NCBI RefSeq assembly: GCF_010560025.1
Contig: NZ_SAIY01000015.1
Coordinates: 1 to 54,922, forward strand
Reading direction: 5' to 3'
DNA from: Verrucosispora sioxanthis
Lineage (GTDB): Bacteria > Actinomycetota > Actinomycetes > Mycobacteriales > Micromonosporaceae
DNA length: 54,922 bases
The first letter of the stretch is position 1, and the number at the start of each line of letters is the position of its first letter. The notes under the pieces are model-generated. The model worked only from the letters and a program-made list of their open reading frames with translations, made no database searches and was not told the origin of the DNA. Shown piece by piece: positions 43,787 through 53,646 of this stretch. A program made the translations under genes and the position numbers.

Positions 43787-46659
43787 CTACGCGCGACTAC
43801 GCAGGAAGATGGCGCTCGCCTGGACCCGGGTACGTACCTGGAGCTTGTCGAAGATGTGCGACACGTGGACCCCGATGGTCCGCTCGCTGATGAACAGTCG
43901 CTGGCCGATCTCCTTGTTGGTGAGCCCCTCGGCCACCGCGGCCAGCACCTCACGTTCCCGCGCGGTCAGGGCGGCCAGTTCCTCACCACCCGACCCGTCC
44001 GACGTCGGCATCCCGACCGCGCCGCGCTCCTCCAGCGCGACCCGGGCCCGCCCGGCGAGCGTACGGATCTCGTCGGTCAACGGCACCGCACCCAGCGCCT
44101 GCGCCATCTGGTACGCCTGGCGCAGCAGCTTCCCCGCGGTGGCGGCCTTGCGGCGACTGGCCAGCAACGCCTCCGCCTGACGCAGCCGCGAGTACGCCGC
44201 CGGGTACGGATGGTTGCGGTGGTCCCACTCGGCCGCGGCCCGTGCCCACAGCTCCGGATCCGCCCCGTCGAGCCGACTCACCTCGGCGGCGCACAGCGCC
44301 AGATACCCGTCGACCACGTAGCGCACCGGCCGGGCCGCCCGCTCGCTGCGCTCCGCCACCCGGTCGGCGATCCCGCGCAACCGGCGCACCGCGTTGTCGT
44401 CGACGGCGACGGTGCGGCTGGCGTGCGCCTCCGCCTCGGCGCGCAACCCGTGCCAGACCAGCACGGCAAGGATGACCAGGTCGTCGGAGCGGGTCTCGGT
44501 CAGACCCCGCTGCACGGCGTGCCGGGCCACGTCGTGCCGCCCCTGCCACATGGCCAGCCCGGCCCGCAGGGTGAGCAGCGGAATGACGTGTCGGGCACCG
44601 CCGCCGGCCAGGATGGTCGCCACCGCGTCCAGATCCCGATCGGCCGCCTCGACGTCGCCGTAGCCGACCGACAGCCGGCAGCGGGCCAGCAGCAGCTCGA
44701 CGGCGTCCGCGCCGGAGGGACGGTGCCGCAGTGCCGAGGCGACCACCTTCTCCGCCTCGGCCCACTGTCCCACCCGGAACAGTCCGTTGGTGGCGATGGC
44801 CAGCAACCGGGTCTCGTAGGAACGACCCAGCCCCAGCTCGGCGACCCGCTCGGCCCCCCGGCGGGCGACCACGACGCCCTCCTCGAGGATGTTCAGCGGC
44901 CCGGTCAGCAGCTCGGCCAGGTGCAGATAGGCCAACGCGACGGCCTCCGGACGACCGGCCCGCTCGGCGGTGGCCAGGGCCCGCCGCAGTACCGCCAGGC
45001 CGGCGTCCGGATCCTGGCGGTACGCCTCGGAGAAGCCCAGCGCGGCGCTGGCCAGCACCACCTCGGTGGTCGCGCCCTCCACCTGCTCGGCCAGGGCCAG
45101 CGCCTCGCGCGCCCGCTCGCCCGCCTCGGCGTACCGGCCGAGTTGCAGCAGCAGCTCCGCCAGCCGGGCGGCGGCGGTCGCCCGCTGACCGGGGTGCAGT
45201 CGGCGACGGCGAGGGCCTGCTCGTACTCCACCTCGGCCAGCGCGGAACGGCCGGCGGCGGCCGGGTAACGGGCCCGCCGGATGTGCAGCTCGCAGGCGGG
45301 AAGGTCGGTGTCGGCACCGGCCAGTTCTTCGAGCAGGGCCAACGCCCGCGCGTACTCACCACAGTGGTGCGCCGCCTCGGCCGCCCGCCCGAGCAGCGTG
45401 GCCCGGTCGACGTCGGGCAGCCCCTCGGCCGACTGCACCGCCACCGACCAGTGGCGATGCGCCTCGGCGTAGCCGTACAGCCGCTCCGCCTCCTCGGCGG
45501 CGGCCACCGCCGCCGGCAACGCCCGCTGCGGCTCACCGGCGAGCCGCCAGTGATGGGCCAACCGGGCCTGGTGCAACTCGGCGGGCGCGGAGGTCAACGC
45601 CTCGGCGTAGCGGCGGTGCAGCACCGCCCGCTCGGCGGGCAGCAGCTCGTCCTCCAGCACCTCGGCGACGAGCCGGTGACGCAGCCGGTAGCCGTCGGCG
45701 GACCCGACGAGCAGCCGATGGGACACCGCCGCCCGAACCGCGTCGAGCAGCTCGTGCTCCGGCAGCCCGACCACCCGGGCGAGCAGCCAGTGCTCCACCG
45801 GTTCGACTCCCGCGGCGACGGCGTGCACGGCCCGGTGGGCCGGTCGCGGCAGGTCGTCCACCCGGGCCAGGAAGACCTCACGCAGGGTGTCGGACAGGCC
45901 GTCCCGACCGTCGCGCAGCTCCCGGGAGAGTTCCTCGACCACGAAGGGGTTGCCGCCGCTGCGCTGCCACAGCTGCTCGGCCGCCTCGGGCAGCAGTGGC
46001 CGACGCATCACCGCGGTGGCCAGCTCCTCGGTGCCGGCCCGATCCAGCGGAGCCAGATCGAGCACCCGCACCGACCGCAGTCGGCGCAGCTCGGTGAGCA
46101 CCCGACGCAACGGATGCGCACCCTGCAGCGACTCCGAGCGCACCGCCGCCAGCACCGACAGTTGCAGGTCACCGAGGCCGGCGAGCAGGTACAGCAGAAG
46201 CTGACGGGTCGTCCGGTCGACCCACTGGAGGTCGTCGAGCACCAGCACCAGCGGGCGGCCACCGGCGATCACGTTCAGCCCCCGGGACACCCGCTCCAGC
46301 AACGCGCCCGCGCCGTCCGGGCCGGCCCGGTCCTCGGCGAACACCCCGAGCAGCGCGCGCACGGACGCCGCGGCCGGCGGGGCGAGGTCGGCGTCGAGGC
46401 GGCGCAGCGCCTGTCGCAGCGGGTGCAGCGGTGAGGCGTCACCGATGTCCAGACAGGACCCGGTGAGCACCAGGGCACCACCGTGGCCCAACTGGTCGCC
46501 GACCTCGCGCAGCAGCCGGGTCTTGCCCACGCCACTCTCACCGGTCAGGAACACCGCCGCCGTGTGTCCGGGTGCCACGTCGTCGAGCAGCGCGGATCGT
46601 ACCGTCGCCACCAGGTCGTCCCGACCCACGAGCGGTGTGGTATCCACGTCGCTGGCCAT
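43787..46659 (-). pseudogene. LuxR-type large ATPase regulator (LAL), one frameshift
   Basis: A regulator of about 957 residues after repair. It starts MASDVDTTPLVGRDDL; Walker A is TGESGVGKTRLL and Walker B is LVLVLDDLQWVD. A long TPR-like helical region follows, then a C-terminal LuxR helix-turn-helix (LTAREREVLAAVAEGLTNKEIGQRL). The frame breaks at about 45190 within the helical region, where a G appears lost from GGG (CCGGGTCAG expected, CCGGTCAG present); the downstream frame continues without gaps. LAL proteins often activate secondary metabolism or sugar genes. It is divergent from the cyclase-ATPase gene. Confidence 0.87.
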
Positions 46660-46895
46660 GGCTCGCAGCCTAGTCACAGGTTCCGCCCCCGTTCTACAGG
46701 TGCCTGGCGTCTGTCCTACTCATCGCGTCGACATTGCGACCAAAGGTTGCGTCCGGCCGACATACGTCGTTCTGCCGATCCGCCGTCGGACCAGCGGTGA
46801 CAGGCTCCGGACATCGTCGGCGCGAACGGGGGGAGAGGCAGGGTGCGATCTCCATGCCCAGTTCTGTTGTCGCTGGTCAGGCCACCGGAGGGCGG

Positions 46896-48716
46896 ATGCG
46901 TTGGCCCGTGGCGGAGGAGCGGCGGACCGTCACGGTCCTCTTCGTCGACATCGTCGGGTCGACCCGGCTGGTCGACCGGCTCGACCCGGAGGACGTCCGC
47001 GCCCTGCAGCGGGCCTACTTCGGCGGCGTCGCCCGGGTGCTCCGCCGGTGGAACGGCGCGGTGGAGAAGTACGTCGGCGACGCCGTGATGGCGCTGTTCG
47101 GCGCGCGCCGCGCGGACGGATGGGACGCGTACCGGGCGGTGCGCGCCGGGCTGGAGATCCAGCGGGTGCTCGACGGTCTCCGGCTGGCCCCCGGGCTGCG
47201 GGTCCGGGTCGGCGTCGCCACCGGCGAGGCCGTGGTCGACCTGGCCACCGACCACGACGGCGGGCACGGCGTCGCCAGCGGCGCGGTCGTCACCCTCGCC
47301 GCCCGGTTACAGGAACACGCCCCACCGGGTGGAGTGGCACTCTGCCCGGCCACCCATCGAGCCGTCGCCGGGCTGATCGCCCAGCGTCCGGTCCCGGCGG
47401 TGACCGTCGCCGGCAAGACACTGCCGGTCGACGTCTGGCACGCCACCGGCACCGAACGTCCCCGACCGCCACGCCACGGCGGCGCACTGCTCGGCCGGCG
47501 ACGGGAGTTGGCCGTCGCCCGCGAGCACCTCGCCGGGCGACGCGCGGGCGCGGCGAGCGCCGGGTGCTGCTGCTCGGCCCGCCCGGCAGCGGGCGCAGCA
47601 GCCTGTTGCGGGAACTGGTGCGGACCACCCGCACGCTGAACGGGGTGCCGGTGCGTTGGTGTCCCACCGCCTGCCCGCCCTGTCCGGAGGCGCCGCTGCA
47701 GCCCGTCGCGGACCTGGTCCGCGGGCTGGCCGGGCGCACGTCACCGACGACCCCGAGACGGTACGCGGCCGGCTCGCGGCCGCCCTGACGCCGCTGGTGC
47801 CGGCCGAGCTGCTGACGCCCGCCCTGGACACAGTGGACGACCTGCTCGGGGTGACGCCCGGCCAGGCCCGTGCGGTGACGTACTGGTGGGAGGTGCTGCT
47901 GAGCCTGGCGCGACGGCAACCGGTGGTGGTGGCCGTCGACGATCTCGACCGTGCCGCGCCGGCGCTGCGCCGCCAACTGGCCACGCTGGTCGACCTGGCC
48001 GACGAACGTGACCTGCCACTGCTGCTGGTCGCGACCGGTGACCGGGAGCGCGGCGTCGCCGCCCGCCGGGGAGCCGGGGTCCGCCTGTCACCGCTGGACA
48101 CCATCAGCTCCGGCCGGCTCCTGCGCCGACTGCTGCGCCGGGCCGGCCAACCGACCGGGTTGGCTCCCCGGCTGATCGCCGTGACCGCTGGCAACCCTGG
48201 CCGTGCGGTGGCCTATGTCCGCATGCTCACCGCGCTGGCCGGGCTCGCTCGGCCGGGCCGGTTCGGGGCGGACGGCGACCTGGCGGCGCTACCCGTGCCG
48301 GAGGGGTCCGTCGGGTCGTCGAGGCGCGGCTGGACCGTCTCGGCGGTGGTGCGCGCGCGGTCCTGATGGCCGCCGCGCTCCTGCCGGGACGCACGGTGGC
48401 GGAACTGGCCGATGTCCTTGACTGGCCGGTTGGCCGGGCGGCGACGGAGCTGGCCACGCTGACCCGCGACGGTCTGCTGCTCGCCCAGCCGGCCGGCGGC
48501 TACGGGTGGCCGACCCGGTGGTGCGGCAGGTCGCCCGTGCCCGGCTGCCCCGAGCCGTACGCGCCGCCTTCGCCCGGCGTGCCGCACGAGGCGCGGCGAC
48601 GAGCGCGACGGGCCCGGACCATCTCGACCCGGACCGCCCGGCCGGCATCGCGACGGCGCCGCCCGTCACGCACCGGGAGCCGCCTGCGGCGCGTCCGGCA
48701 GGGGCGCCGGCCCTGA
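46896..48716 (+). pseudogene. Class III nucleotidyl cyclase fused to ATPase domain, at least four frameshifts
   Basis: Starts MRWPVAEERRTVTVLF with GGAGGG upstream. Residues 8-180 are a class III adenylate/guanylate cyclase domain (TVLFVDIVGSTRLVDRL with the metal Asp; VEKYVGDAVMALFG; VGVATGEAVVD). An ATPase module follows whose P-loop reads LLGPPGSGRSSLL, with Arg where Lys is expected, and VVVAVDDLDRAA as Walker B. The frame shifts at about 47555, 47733, 48304 and 48505, each explained by one lost base. Homology-like sequence continues across all of them (TVAELADVLDWPVGRAATEL in the fourth segment). The 3' end is uncertain. Confidence 0.78.
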
Positions 48717-48763
48717 CCCGCGGCCGCAGCCCGCACTCCGGTTGCCGGTTCCGGACCGTCAGG

Positions 48764-49330
48764 TCAGCCTCGGGCGAGGAAGGCCGTGACCCGGTCCCAG
48801 GTCAGCGCCGCGGCGACCGGGTCGTGGTCGACGACGGTCGGGTCGGTGAAGAGGTGTCCCACCCCGGGATACCGGTGCGCGACGAGATCCGCTCCGGCCG
48901 CGGTCATCTCCCGCTGCCACGCGTCGACCTCGTCGGGTGGGTCGTAGGCATCCGGGTCGGCAAGGTGCAGCTGCACCCGGAGGCCGGGACGCACCGCCGC
49001 CGCAGACCCTCCGGTGCCGTGCAGCAACAGCAGGCCGGCGGCCTCGGGTCGTTCGGCGAGCAGCGCGCCAGCGACCCCGGCACCCATCGAGAAGCCGGCG
49101 AGCACGGTGTCGGGCGGCAGTCCGTCGAGCGCCGCGCGTGCCCGGTCCAGGACGGTCTGCTGGCCGATCCGCTCCAACACCGCGAAACCCTCCGCCACGG
49201 AGTTCACGGCGGGTACGCCGTACAGGTCGGGCGCATGCACCCGGTGGCCGGCGGCGCGCAGCCGGTCGGCGGCCGCCAGCACCGCCGGTCGCAGCCCGTA
49301 CACGGAGTGGAAGAGCACGACGTGTCCCAT
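48764..49330 (-). CDS. Dienelactone hydrolase-like alpha/beta hydrolase
   Basis: A 188-residue hydrolase starting MGHVVLFHSVYGLRPAV. The nucleophile elbow is GFSMGAG (Ser, whereas classical dienelactone hydrolase uses Cys). The acid is likely the Asp in LADPDAYDPPDE and the base His in PGVGHLFTD. The short lidless fold is typical of the DLH family. The substrate is unknown. It is convergent with the disrupted cyclase gene. Confidence 0.87.
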   Translation of the reverse strand: MGHVVLFHSVYGLRPAVLAAADRLRAAGHRVHAPDLYGVPAVNSVAEGFAVLERIGQQTVLDRARAALDGLPPDTVLAGFSMGAGVAGALLAERPEAAGLLLLHGTGGSAAAVRPGLRVQLHLADPDAYDPPDEVDAWQREMTAAGADLVAHRYPGVGHLFTDPTVVDHDPVAAALTWDRVTAFLARG

Positions 49331-49400
49331 CGGGACATCGTGCCCGACCCCGGCGCCCACCACGGGCCGGCGCGCGCGGGCACCGCACCGGACGACCGGC

Positions 49401-49874
49401 TCAGCGGCGCTGCTCGGCTGCCGATGCCCGGTCCCGCTCCCCCGGTTCCGGTGCGTCACCGTCGGGGTCGGACATCGGGCGCAGCGTCCGACTCTGGCCG
49501 CGAAACTCCGCGACCACCTCCCCGTCGGTCCGGCACACGGTGACGTCGTAGATGCCGCTGCGGCCGTACCGGGTGCGCTCGCTGGCCCGGGCGACCAGTA
49601 CGTCTCCCCGCCGGGCCGGGCGGACGAAGGTGATGTCGGCGCCGGCGGCGACGGTCACCGGACCGTGGCTGTTGCAGGCCAGCGCGAACGCGGTGTCGGC
49701 AAGCAGGAAAACGAAACCGCCGTGCGCGATGCGGTGTCCGTTGACCATGTCGTCGGTGATCCGCATCCGGGCCACCGCCGTGCCGTCGGCGGCGCTGAGC
49801 AGCTCGATGCCGAGCCGGTTGGAGGCCACGTCGGCGTCGAACATCTCGTGCGCGGCGGTGCGCTGTGGTTCCAC
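49401..49874 (-). CDS. PaaI-type hotdog-fold acyl-CoA thioesterase
   Basis: A 157-residue hotdog protein from GTG 49874 (weak ribosome site; the conserved part begins HEMFDADVASNRLGIEL). The PaaI signature MVNGHRIAHGGFVFLLADTAFA includes the catalytic Asp, and ADITFVRPARRGDVL follows. PaaI removes CoA from ring-hydroxylated phenylacetyl-CoA, but no paa genes are nearby, so only general thioesterase activity is supported. The C-terminal 25 residues are charged and low complexity. Confidence 0.87.
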   Translation of the reverse strand: MEPQRTAAHEMFDADVASNRLGIELLSAADGTAVARMRITDDMVNGHRIAHGGFVFLLADTAFALACNSHGPVTVAAGADITFVRPARRGDVLVARASERTRYGRSGIYDVTVCRTDGEVVAEFRGQSRTLRPMSDPDGDAPEPGERDRASAAEQRR

Positions 49875-50168
49875 CTGGTGTCCAGTCCGTTCCGGCCGGG
49901 CGCCTCGCCCTCGCTCACGAAAATCATGGCAGCACCGGTCGGCGCACGTGCGCGCGGGTTTCCCCGAGCGCAGGCGGCTCCCGGCCCAGGTTCGACGACG
50001 GCCTCGTGGGTCGCTCGGTCCGGCGGGGCGTGCCGGCCGAGGCGAGATCGGGTCGGACCGTTGTCCGGTCCGACCCGATCCGATCATCGCCCCGCCATTC
50101 TCTCGTAGTTGCAAAAGATTGGCAACAAGGCTGGACAGGTAGTCCGTCCAGTAACTAGCGTGATCACT

Positions 50169-50927
50169 ATGAGTCCTTACATCAGCAATGCCGCCGCCTG
50201 GCAGGAAAGTTGGGACCGCCAGCAGGAGGCGTACCTGCCCGACCGCGAGCACCGGTTCGCCGCCATGCTCGACGCCGTCGACGCCGTCCGCGAGGCCGCC
50301 CCACCCCGGCTGCTGGACCTGGCCGGCGGCACCGGCACCATCTCGATGCGTGCCCTGCGCCGCTTCCCCGACGCCGAGGTCACCCTGGTCGACCTCGACC
50401 CCGCGCTGCTCGCCCTCGCCACCGCCTCCCTCGACGACCGGGCCACCATCGTCACGGCCGATCTCAGTCGGCCGGACTGGGCCACGGCTCTGCCGCACCG
50501 GCGCTACGACGCCGTGCTCACCGCGACCGCCCTGCACTGGCTGCCGGCGGAACGGTTGCGCGCCCTCTACCCGGAGATCCACGACCTGCTCCGACCGGGC
50601 GGCGTGTTCGTCAACGCCGATCACATGCCCGACGACGGGCTGCCCGAGTTGACCAAGCGGCTGCTCGCCCGCGCCGAGGAACACCGCGCGGCCCGGTACG
50701 CCGCGGGTGCCGTGCTGTCCTGGTCGCAGTGGTGGGAACAGGCCGAGCAGGACCCGAACCTGGCTCCGCTGGTGCGGCAACGGCACGCCATCTACCCGAC
50801 CGGACACAGCCCGGAGTGGACGCCGCCGATCTCCTGGCACCTCACCGCCCTCACCGACGCCGGCTTCACCGAGGTCGGCACCCTCTGGCGCGGCGCCGCC
50901 GACGCCGCCGTCATCGCCGTCCACTGA
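50169..50927 (+). CDS. Class I SAM-dependent methyltransferase
   Basis: A 252-residue methyltransferase. Motif I is LLDLAGGTGTISMRAL, the acidic strand-2 residue lies in EVTLVDLDPALL, and motif post-I is TIVTADLSRPDW. Catalytic specificity is not apparent; the late Trp-rich region (SWSQWWEQAEQDPN) may shape an aromatic substrate pocket. ATG 50169 is chosen over GTG 50160. The AT-richer 60 bp upstream hold an inverted repeat CTGGAC-N9-GTCCAG (50131-50151) and GTTGC-N9-GCAAC (50108-50126), possible regulator sites. Confidence 0.88.
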   Translation: MSPYISNAAAWQESWDRQQEAYLPDREHRFAAMLDAVDAVREAAPPRLLDLAGGTGTISMRALRRFPDAEVTLVDLDPALLALATASLDDRATIVTADLSRPDWATALPHRRYDAVLTATALHWLPAERLRALYPEIHDLLRPGGVFVNADHMPDDGLPELTKRLLARAEEHRAARYAAGAVLSWSQWWEQAEQDPNLAPLVRQRHAIYPTGHSPEWTPPISWHLTALTDAGFTEVGTLWRGAADAAVIAVH

Positions 50928-50939
50928 CCACCCCACCCC

Positions 50940-51016
50940 TCGCGATCATGCAGTGGTGGTCGTTGATTCCTCCGCGTTCGCCCCCTCCGTCCGGTGCCAC
51001 AACTGCATGATCGCGA
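50940..51016. repeat. 15-bp perfect inverted repeat, REP/MITE-like
   Basis: TCGCGATCATGCAGT (50940-50954) and ACTGCATGATCGCGA (51002-51016) are perfect inverted arms with 47 bp between. The element fills most of the gap between the methyltransferase and MBL genes. It could be a dispersed palindromic repeat or a long-loop terminator. Confidence 0.65.
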
Positions 51017-51041
51017 CAGCAGGGGGCGGGGCTAGGGTGAG

Positions 51042-51752
51042 GTGGTGGTGGTGTTCGAACATCTTGCGGGGCGGGTCTGGCTCTGTCCGGGGGACCCCGA
51101 GCCGGAGTGGGTGCAGGCCGGGGTCGCGGTGATCGCCGACGAGCGGGGCAGCGTGGTCGTGGATGCCGGGCAGAGCCCGTCGCACGCCCGTGAGCTCCAG
51201 GCCGCGATGCGTACCGCCGGCCTACCGGCACCCCGGTGGCTGGTCTACACCCACCACCACTGGGACCACGTCTGGGGCGCCTGCGCGTGGCCGGACGTGG
51301 AGATCGTCGGACATGTCAGCGGCGCGGAACTGCTGCGCGCCGAGGCGGACCGGCCGTGGAGCACCCGGTACCTGCGCGAGGAGATACGGCGCAACCGACG
51401 GCTCGGGCCGAGCTTCCGGGCCCGGGCGCTCGCCGTCGACTCCTGGGACGAACTGCGGGTGCTGCCGCCGACCCGCGTCTTCACCGACGAGCTGGAGCTG
51501 CCCACCGGTGTGCTTGTTCGCCATGTCGGCGGCCGGCACGCCCCGGACTCCACGATCGTGGTGGTACCCGATTCGGGGGTGATGCTGCTCGGCGACAGCT
51601 GGTATCCGCCACCGGCGCACCTGCGCACGCCGGCGGACGAACCGGACCTCGCCCTTGTCGGCCGGCTGCTCGACGACGACATCGGCTGGTACGTCTCCAG
51701 CCACAGCCCGCCGATGACCCTCGACGAGGCCCGGGCGGCGATCGCCGGCTGA
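51042..51752 (+). CDS. MBL-fold metallo-hydrolase
   Basis: A 236-residue metallo-beta-lactamase-fold protein with the zinc signature HHHWDH (TYTHHHWDHVWG region), followed by GRHAPDSTIVVVPDSG (His), LLGDSW (Asp) and SSHSPP (terminal His). It lacks a signal peptide, so a cytosolic hydrolase such as a glyoxalase II-like or lactonase enzyme is more likely than a beta-lactamase. Several in-frame GTG codons precede the chosen start within 10 bp. Confidence 0.88.
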   Translation: MVVVFEHLAGRVWLCPGDPEPEWVQAGVAVIADERGSVVVDAGQSPSHARELQAAMRTAGLPAPRWLVYTHHHWDHVWGACAWPDVEIVGHVSGAELLRAEADRPWSTRYLREEIRRNRRLGPSFRARALAVDSWDELRVLPPTRVFTDELELPTGVLVRHVGGRHAPDSTIVVVPDSGVMLLGDSWYPPPAHLRTPADEPDLALVGRLLDDDIGWYVSSHSPPMTLDEARAAIAG

Positions 51753-51774
51753 GCCCCTGCCGGCCCAGGCCGAC

Positions 51775-52110
51775 TCAGCGGGCGCGACGCTCCGGATGGG
51801 CCCGGTTCCAGGCCCGCATTCGATCCGGGTAGCCGACCTTGGTGGCCTCGTACAGCGGGACGGCGTGCTTGCGGGCCAGGGCGCCGGCGGCGCGCGGTGT
51901 GCCGGTGCGGCGGCGGATCCACTCGCCGTCGTGGGCGATGGCCATCACGGTGGTGTCGGTGGCGGTGGTCTCCGGCTCCAGGTAGAACTCCACCCCCTGC
52001 CGGCTGGTGGCGAACTGCTCCAGCGCGGCGAGGTCCTCGGGGGTGGCCTCGCGGTCGAGTTTCGTCGGGGTGCCCTGCGCGGCTCGTGACCGCCGGCTGA
52101 ACCAGCCCAT
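51775..52110 (-). CDS. Conserved small actinobacterial protein
   Basis: A 111-residue protein starting MGWFSRRSRAAQGTPTK behind AGAGGAG. Conserved-looking blocks are LAALEQFATSRQGVEFYLEP, VMAIAHDGEWIRRRTG and HAVPLYEATKVGYPDRMR. There is no membrane span. Similar proteins are common in Micromonosporaceae but I know of no experimental function. It lies downstream of the disrupted MFS gene on the same strand. Confidence 0.78.
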   Translation of the reverse strand: MGWFSRRSRAAQGTPTKLDREATPEDLAALEQFATSRQGVEFYLEPETTATDTTVMAIAHDGEWIRRRTGTPRAAGALARKHAVPLYEATKVGYPDRMRAWNRAHPERRAR

Positions 52111-52201
52111 GCCCGGCTCCTCTCCTCGGCGTGACTCCCAGTGCAGCACCGTCACCTGGCAGATCCCTGTGAGCCCGGTGAGAATCCCCGGCACGTGGTA
52201 C

Positions 52202-52222
52202 CGCCCGACGGCCTGTCGGGCG
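52202..52222 (-). terminator. Short hairpin after the disrupted MFS gene
   Basis: CGCCCGAC (52202-52209) and GTCGGGCG (52215-52222) form an 8-bp stem with a 5-nt loop, 9 nt beyond the probable MFS stop. It has no U-tract and is a weak terminator candidate. Confidence 0.45.
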
Positions 52223-52230
52223 ACGTCCCG

Positions 52231-53491
52231 CTACCCGGTCGGCTCGCCGAGCGCCCGCCCGCGCCGGCGCCCCCGTGCCGCCGGCGACGGGCGGGCGGGC
52301 CGCGGGGACCAGCAGCAGCGTCGGCAGCAGCAGCAGCGGTACGACGAGCAGCGCCCGCAGCGTGCCCACCTGGTCACCGAGCAGGCCCAGCAGCGGTGGC
52401 CGGCCAGGAACGCCGTGTAACCGATCACCGCGACCACGCTGACGCGTACGTGCGCGTGCTCCTCCTCGTCGGCGGCGGCGCTCATCCCCACCGGGAAGCC
52501 GAGCGAGGCACCGATCCCCCACAGCGCGACGCCGACCACGGCGACCGGACCGGAGCCGGCGAGCACCGCCAGGCCGGCGCCGACGATGGCGAGCAGGATG
52601 GTGGTGGTCAGCACCGGCCCCCGCCCCCAGCGGTCCAGCGCGACCGTGCCGACGGTGCGGCCCAGCGTCATGCCGACCACGAAGACGCCGAAGACCGCCG
52701 CGCCGGCCGCCTCGCTGAAGCCGTAGCCGTCGACGAACGCCACCGCGAGCCAGTCGTTGGCACTGCCCTCGGCGAACGCCGCCGCCAGCACCAGCAGGCC
52801 GATGAGCAGGGTGCGTGGCTCCGCCAGGCGGCCAGCAGCCGACGACGCCCGGTCGAGGCGCCGGCCGTGTCCGGCTCGACCGGCAGAAACGCGCGGGCCC
52901 CGAGCAGCGTGCCGCCGAGCACGAGGGGCGGCCAGCACACGAGGTGCACGGCGACCGGGACGCTCAGGCGGGCGGCCCCGCCCCGAGGCCCGCGCCGGCC
53001 ACCGAGCCGAGGCTCCAGGCGGCGTGGAAGCGTGGCATCACCGTCCAGCCGAGTCGCCGTTCGACCGCCGCGCCCTCGATGTTCATCGCGACGTCGCAGC
53101 TGCCCGAGCCGTAGCCGAGCGCGAACAGGCCCACCGCGACTCCGGGTAGCGACACGGCCACCCCGGCGGAGAATCCGGCGATGGTCAGCCCGAGCGCGAC
53201 GAGCAGGGTGGACGCCGCCACGGCCCGGGCCGCGCCGAGGCGCTGGGCGACCAGGCCGGCGGTGGGCATGGCGAGGATCGCCCCGAGGGACAGGGCGAGC
53301 AGCAGCAGACCGAGCCGCCCCGGGCTGAGGCCGAGGCCGTCACGGATCGCCGGCACCCGGGCGAACCAGGTGGCGACGGCCAGTCCGTTGAGCGCGAACA
53401 CGACGGCCACCCCGTTACGGGCGGCCAGCACGGCGCCCGACGGGCCAGGGTTGGTCGGTGGGGTGGCGGGGGTGGTGACGGCGGGGTCCAC
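52231..53491 (-). pseudogene. MFS transporter, at least three frameshifts
   Basis: A sugar/drug-type major facilitator whose segments lie in successive frames: helices 1-6 (GVAVVFALNGLAVATWFARVP onward) from 53491, a bridge (VHLVCWPPLVLGGTLLGAR), helices 7-10 (TLLIGLLVLAAAFAEGS; GAAVFGVFVVGMTLGRTVG) and the last helices (LLGLLGDQVGTLRALLVVPL). One base seems lost at about 52976, 52826 and 52396; a further change near the 3' end is needed to reach the stop at 52231. It is divergent from a LacI-type regulator with a matching operator in front, so it was (or is) under sugar-type control. Confidence 0.78.
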
Positions 53492-53536
53492 GTACGTTTC
53501 CGGTCCTCTCCTCGGACAGTACGACGATCACACACC

Positions 53537-53550
53537 TGGAAGCGCTACCA
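53537..53550. promoter_or_regulatory. LacI-type operator
   Basis: TGGAAGCGCTACCA is a near-palindrome (12 of 14 positions symmetric) with the central CG typical of LacI/GalR sites. It lies between the divergent MFS and LacI-family genes, 46 bp upstream of the MFS start. Confidence 0.75.
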
Positions 53551-53646
53551 CCACAATCCGCCTCCGGTCCTTACCAGCAGCCGTCGGGCACGGCATGATG
53601 CTGGTGGGCGCCCGGGTGGGCGCGAGCAACAACGGGGAGAACGCTC

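Noticed and set aside
51245..52522. 425-codon minus-strand open frame
   Set aside because: It contains only the last MFS helices in one short part; the remainder is antisense to the MBL gene or in the wrong frame for the small 51775-52110 gene.
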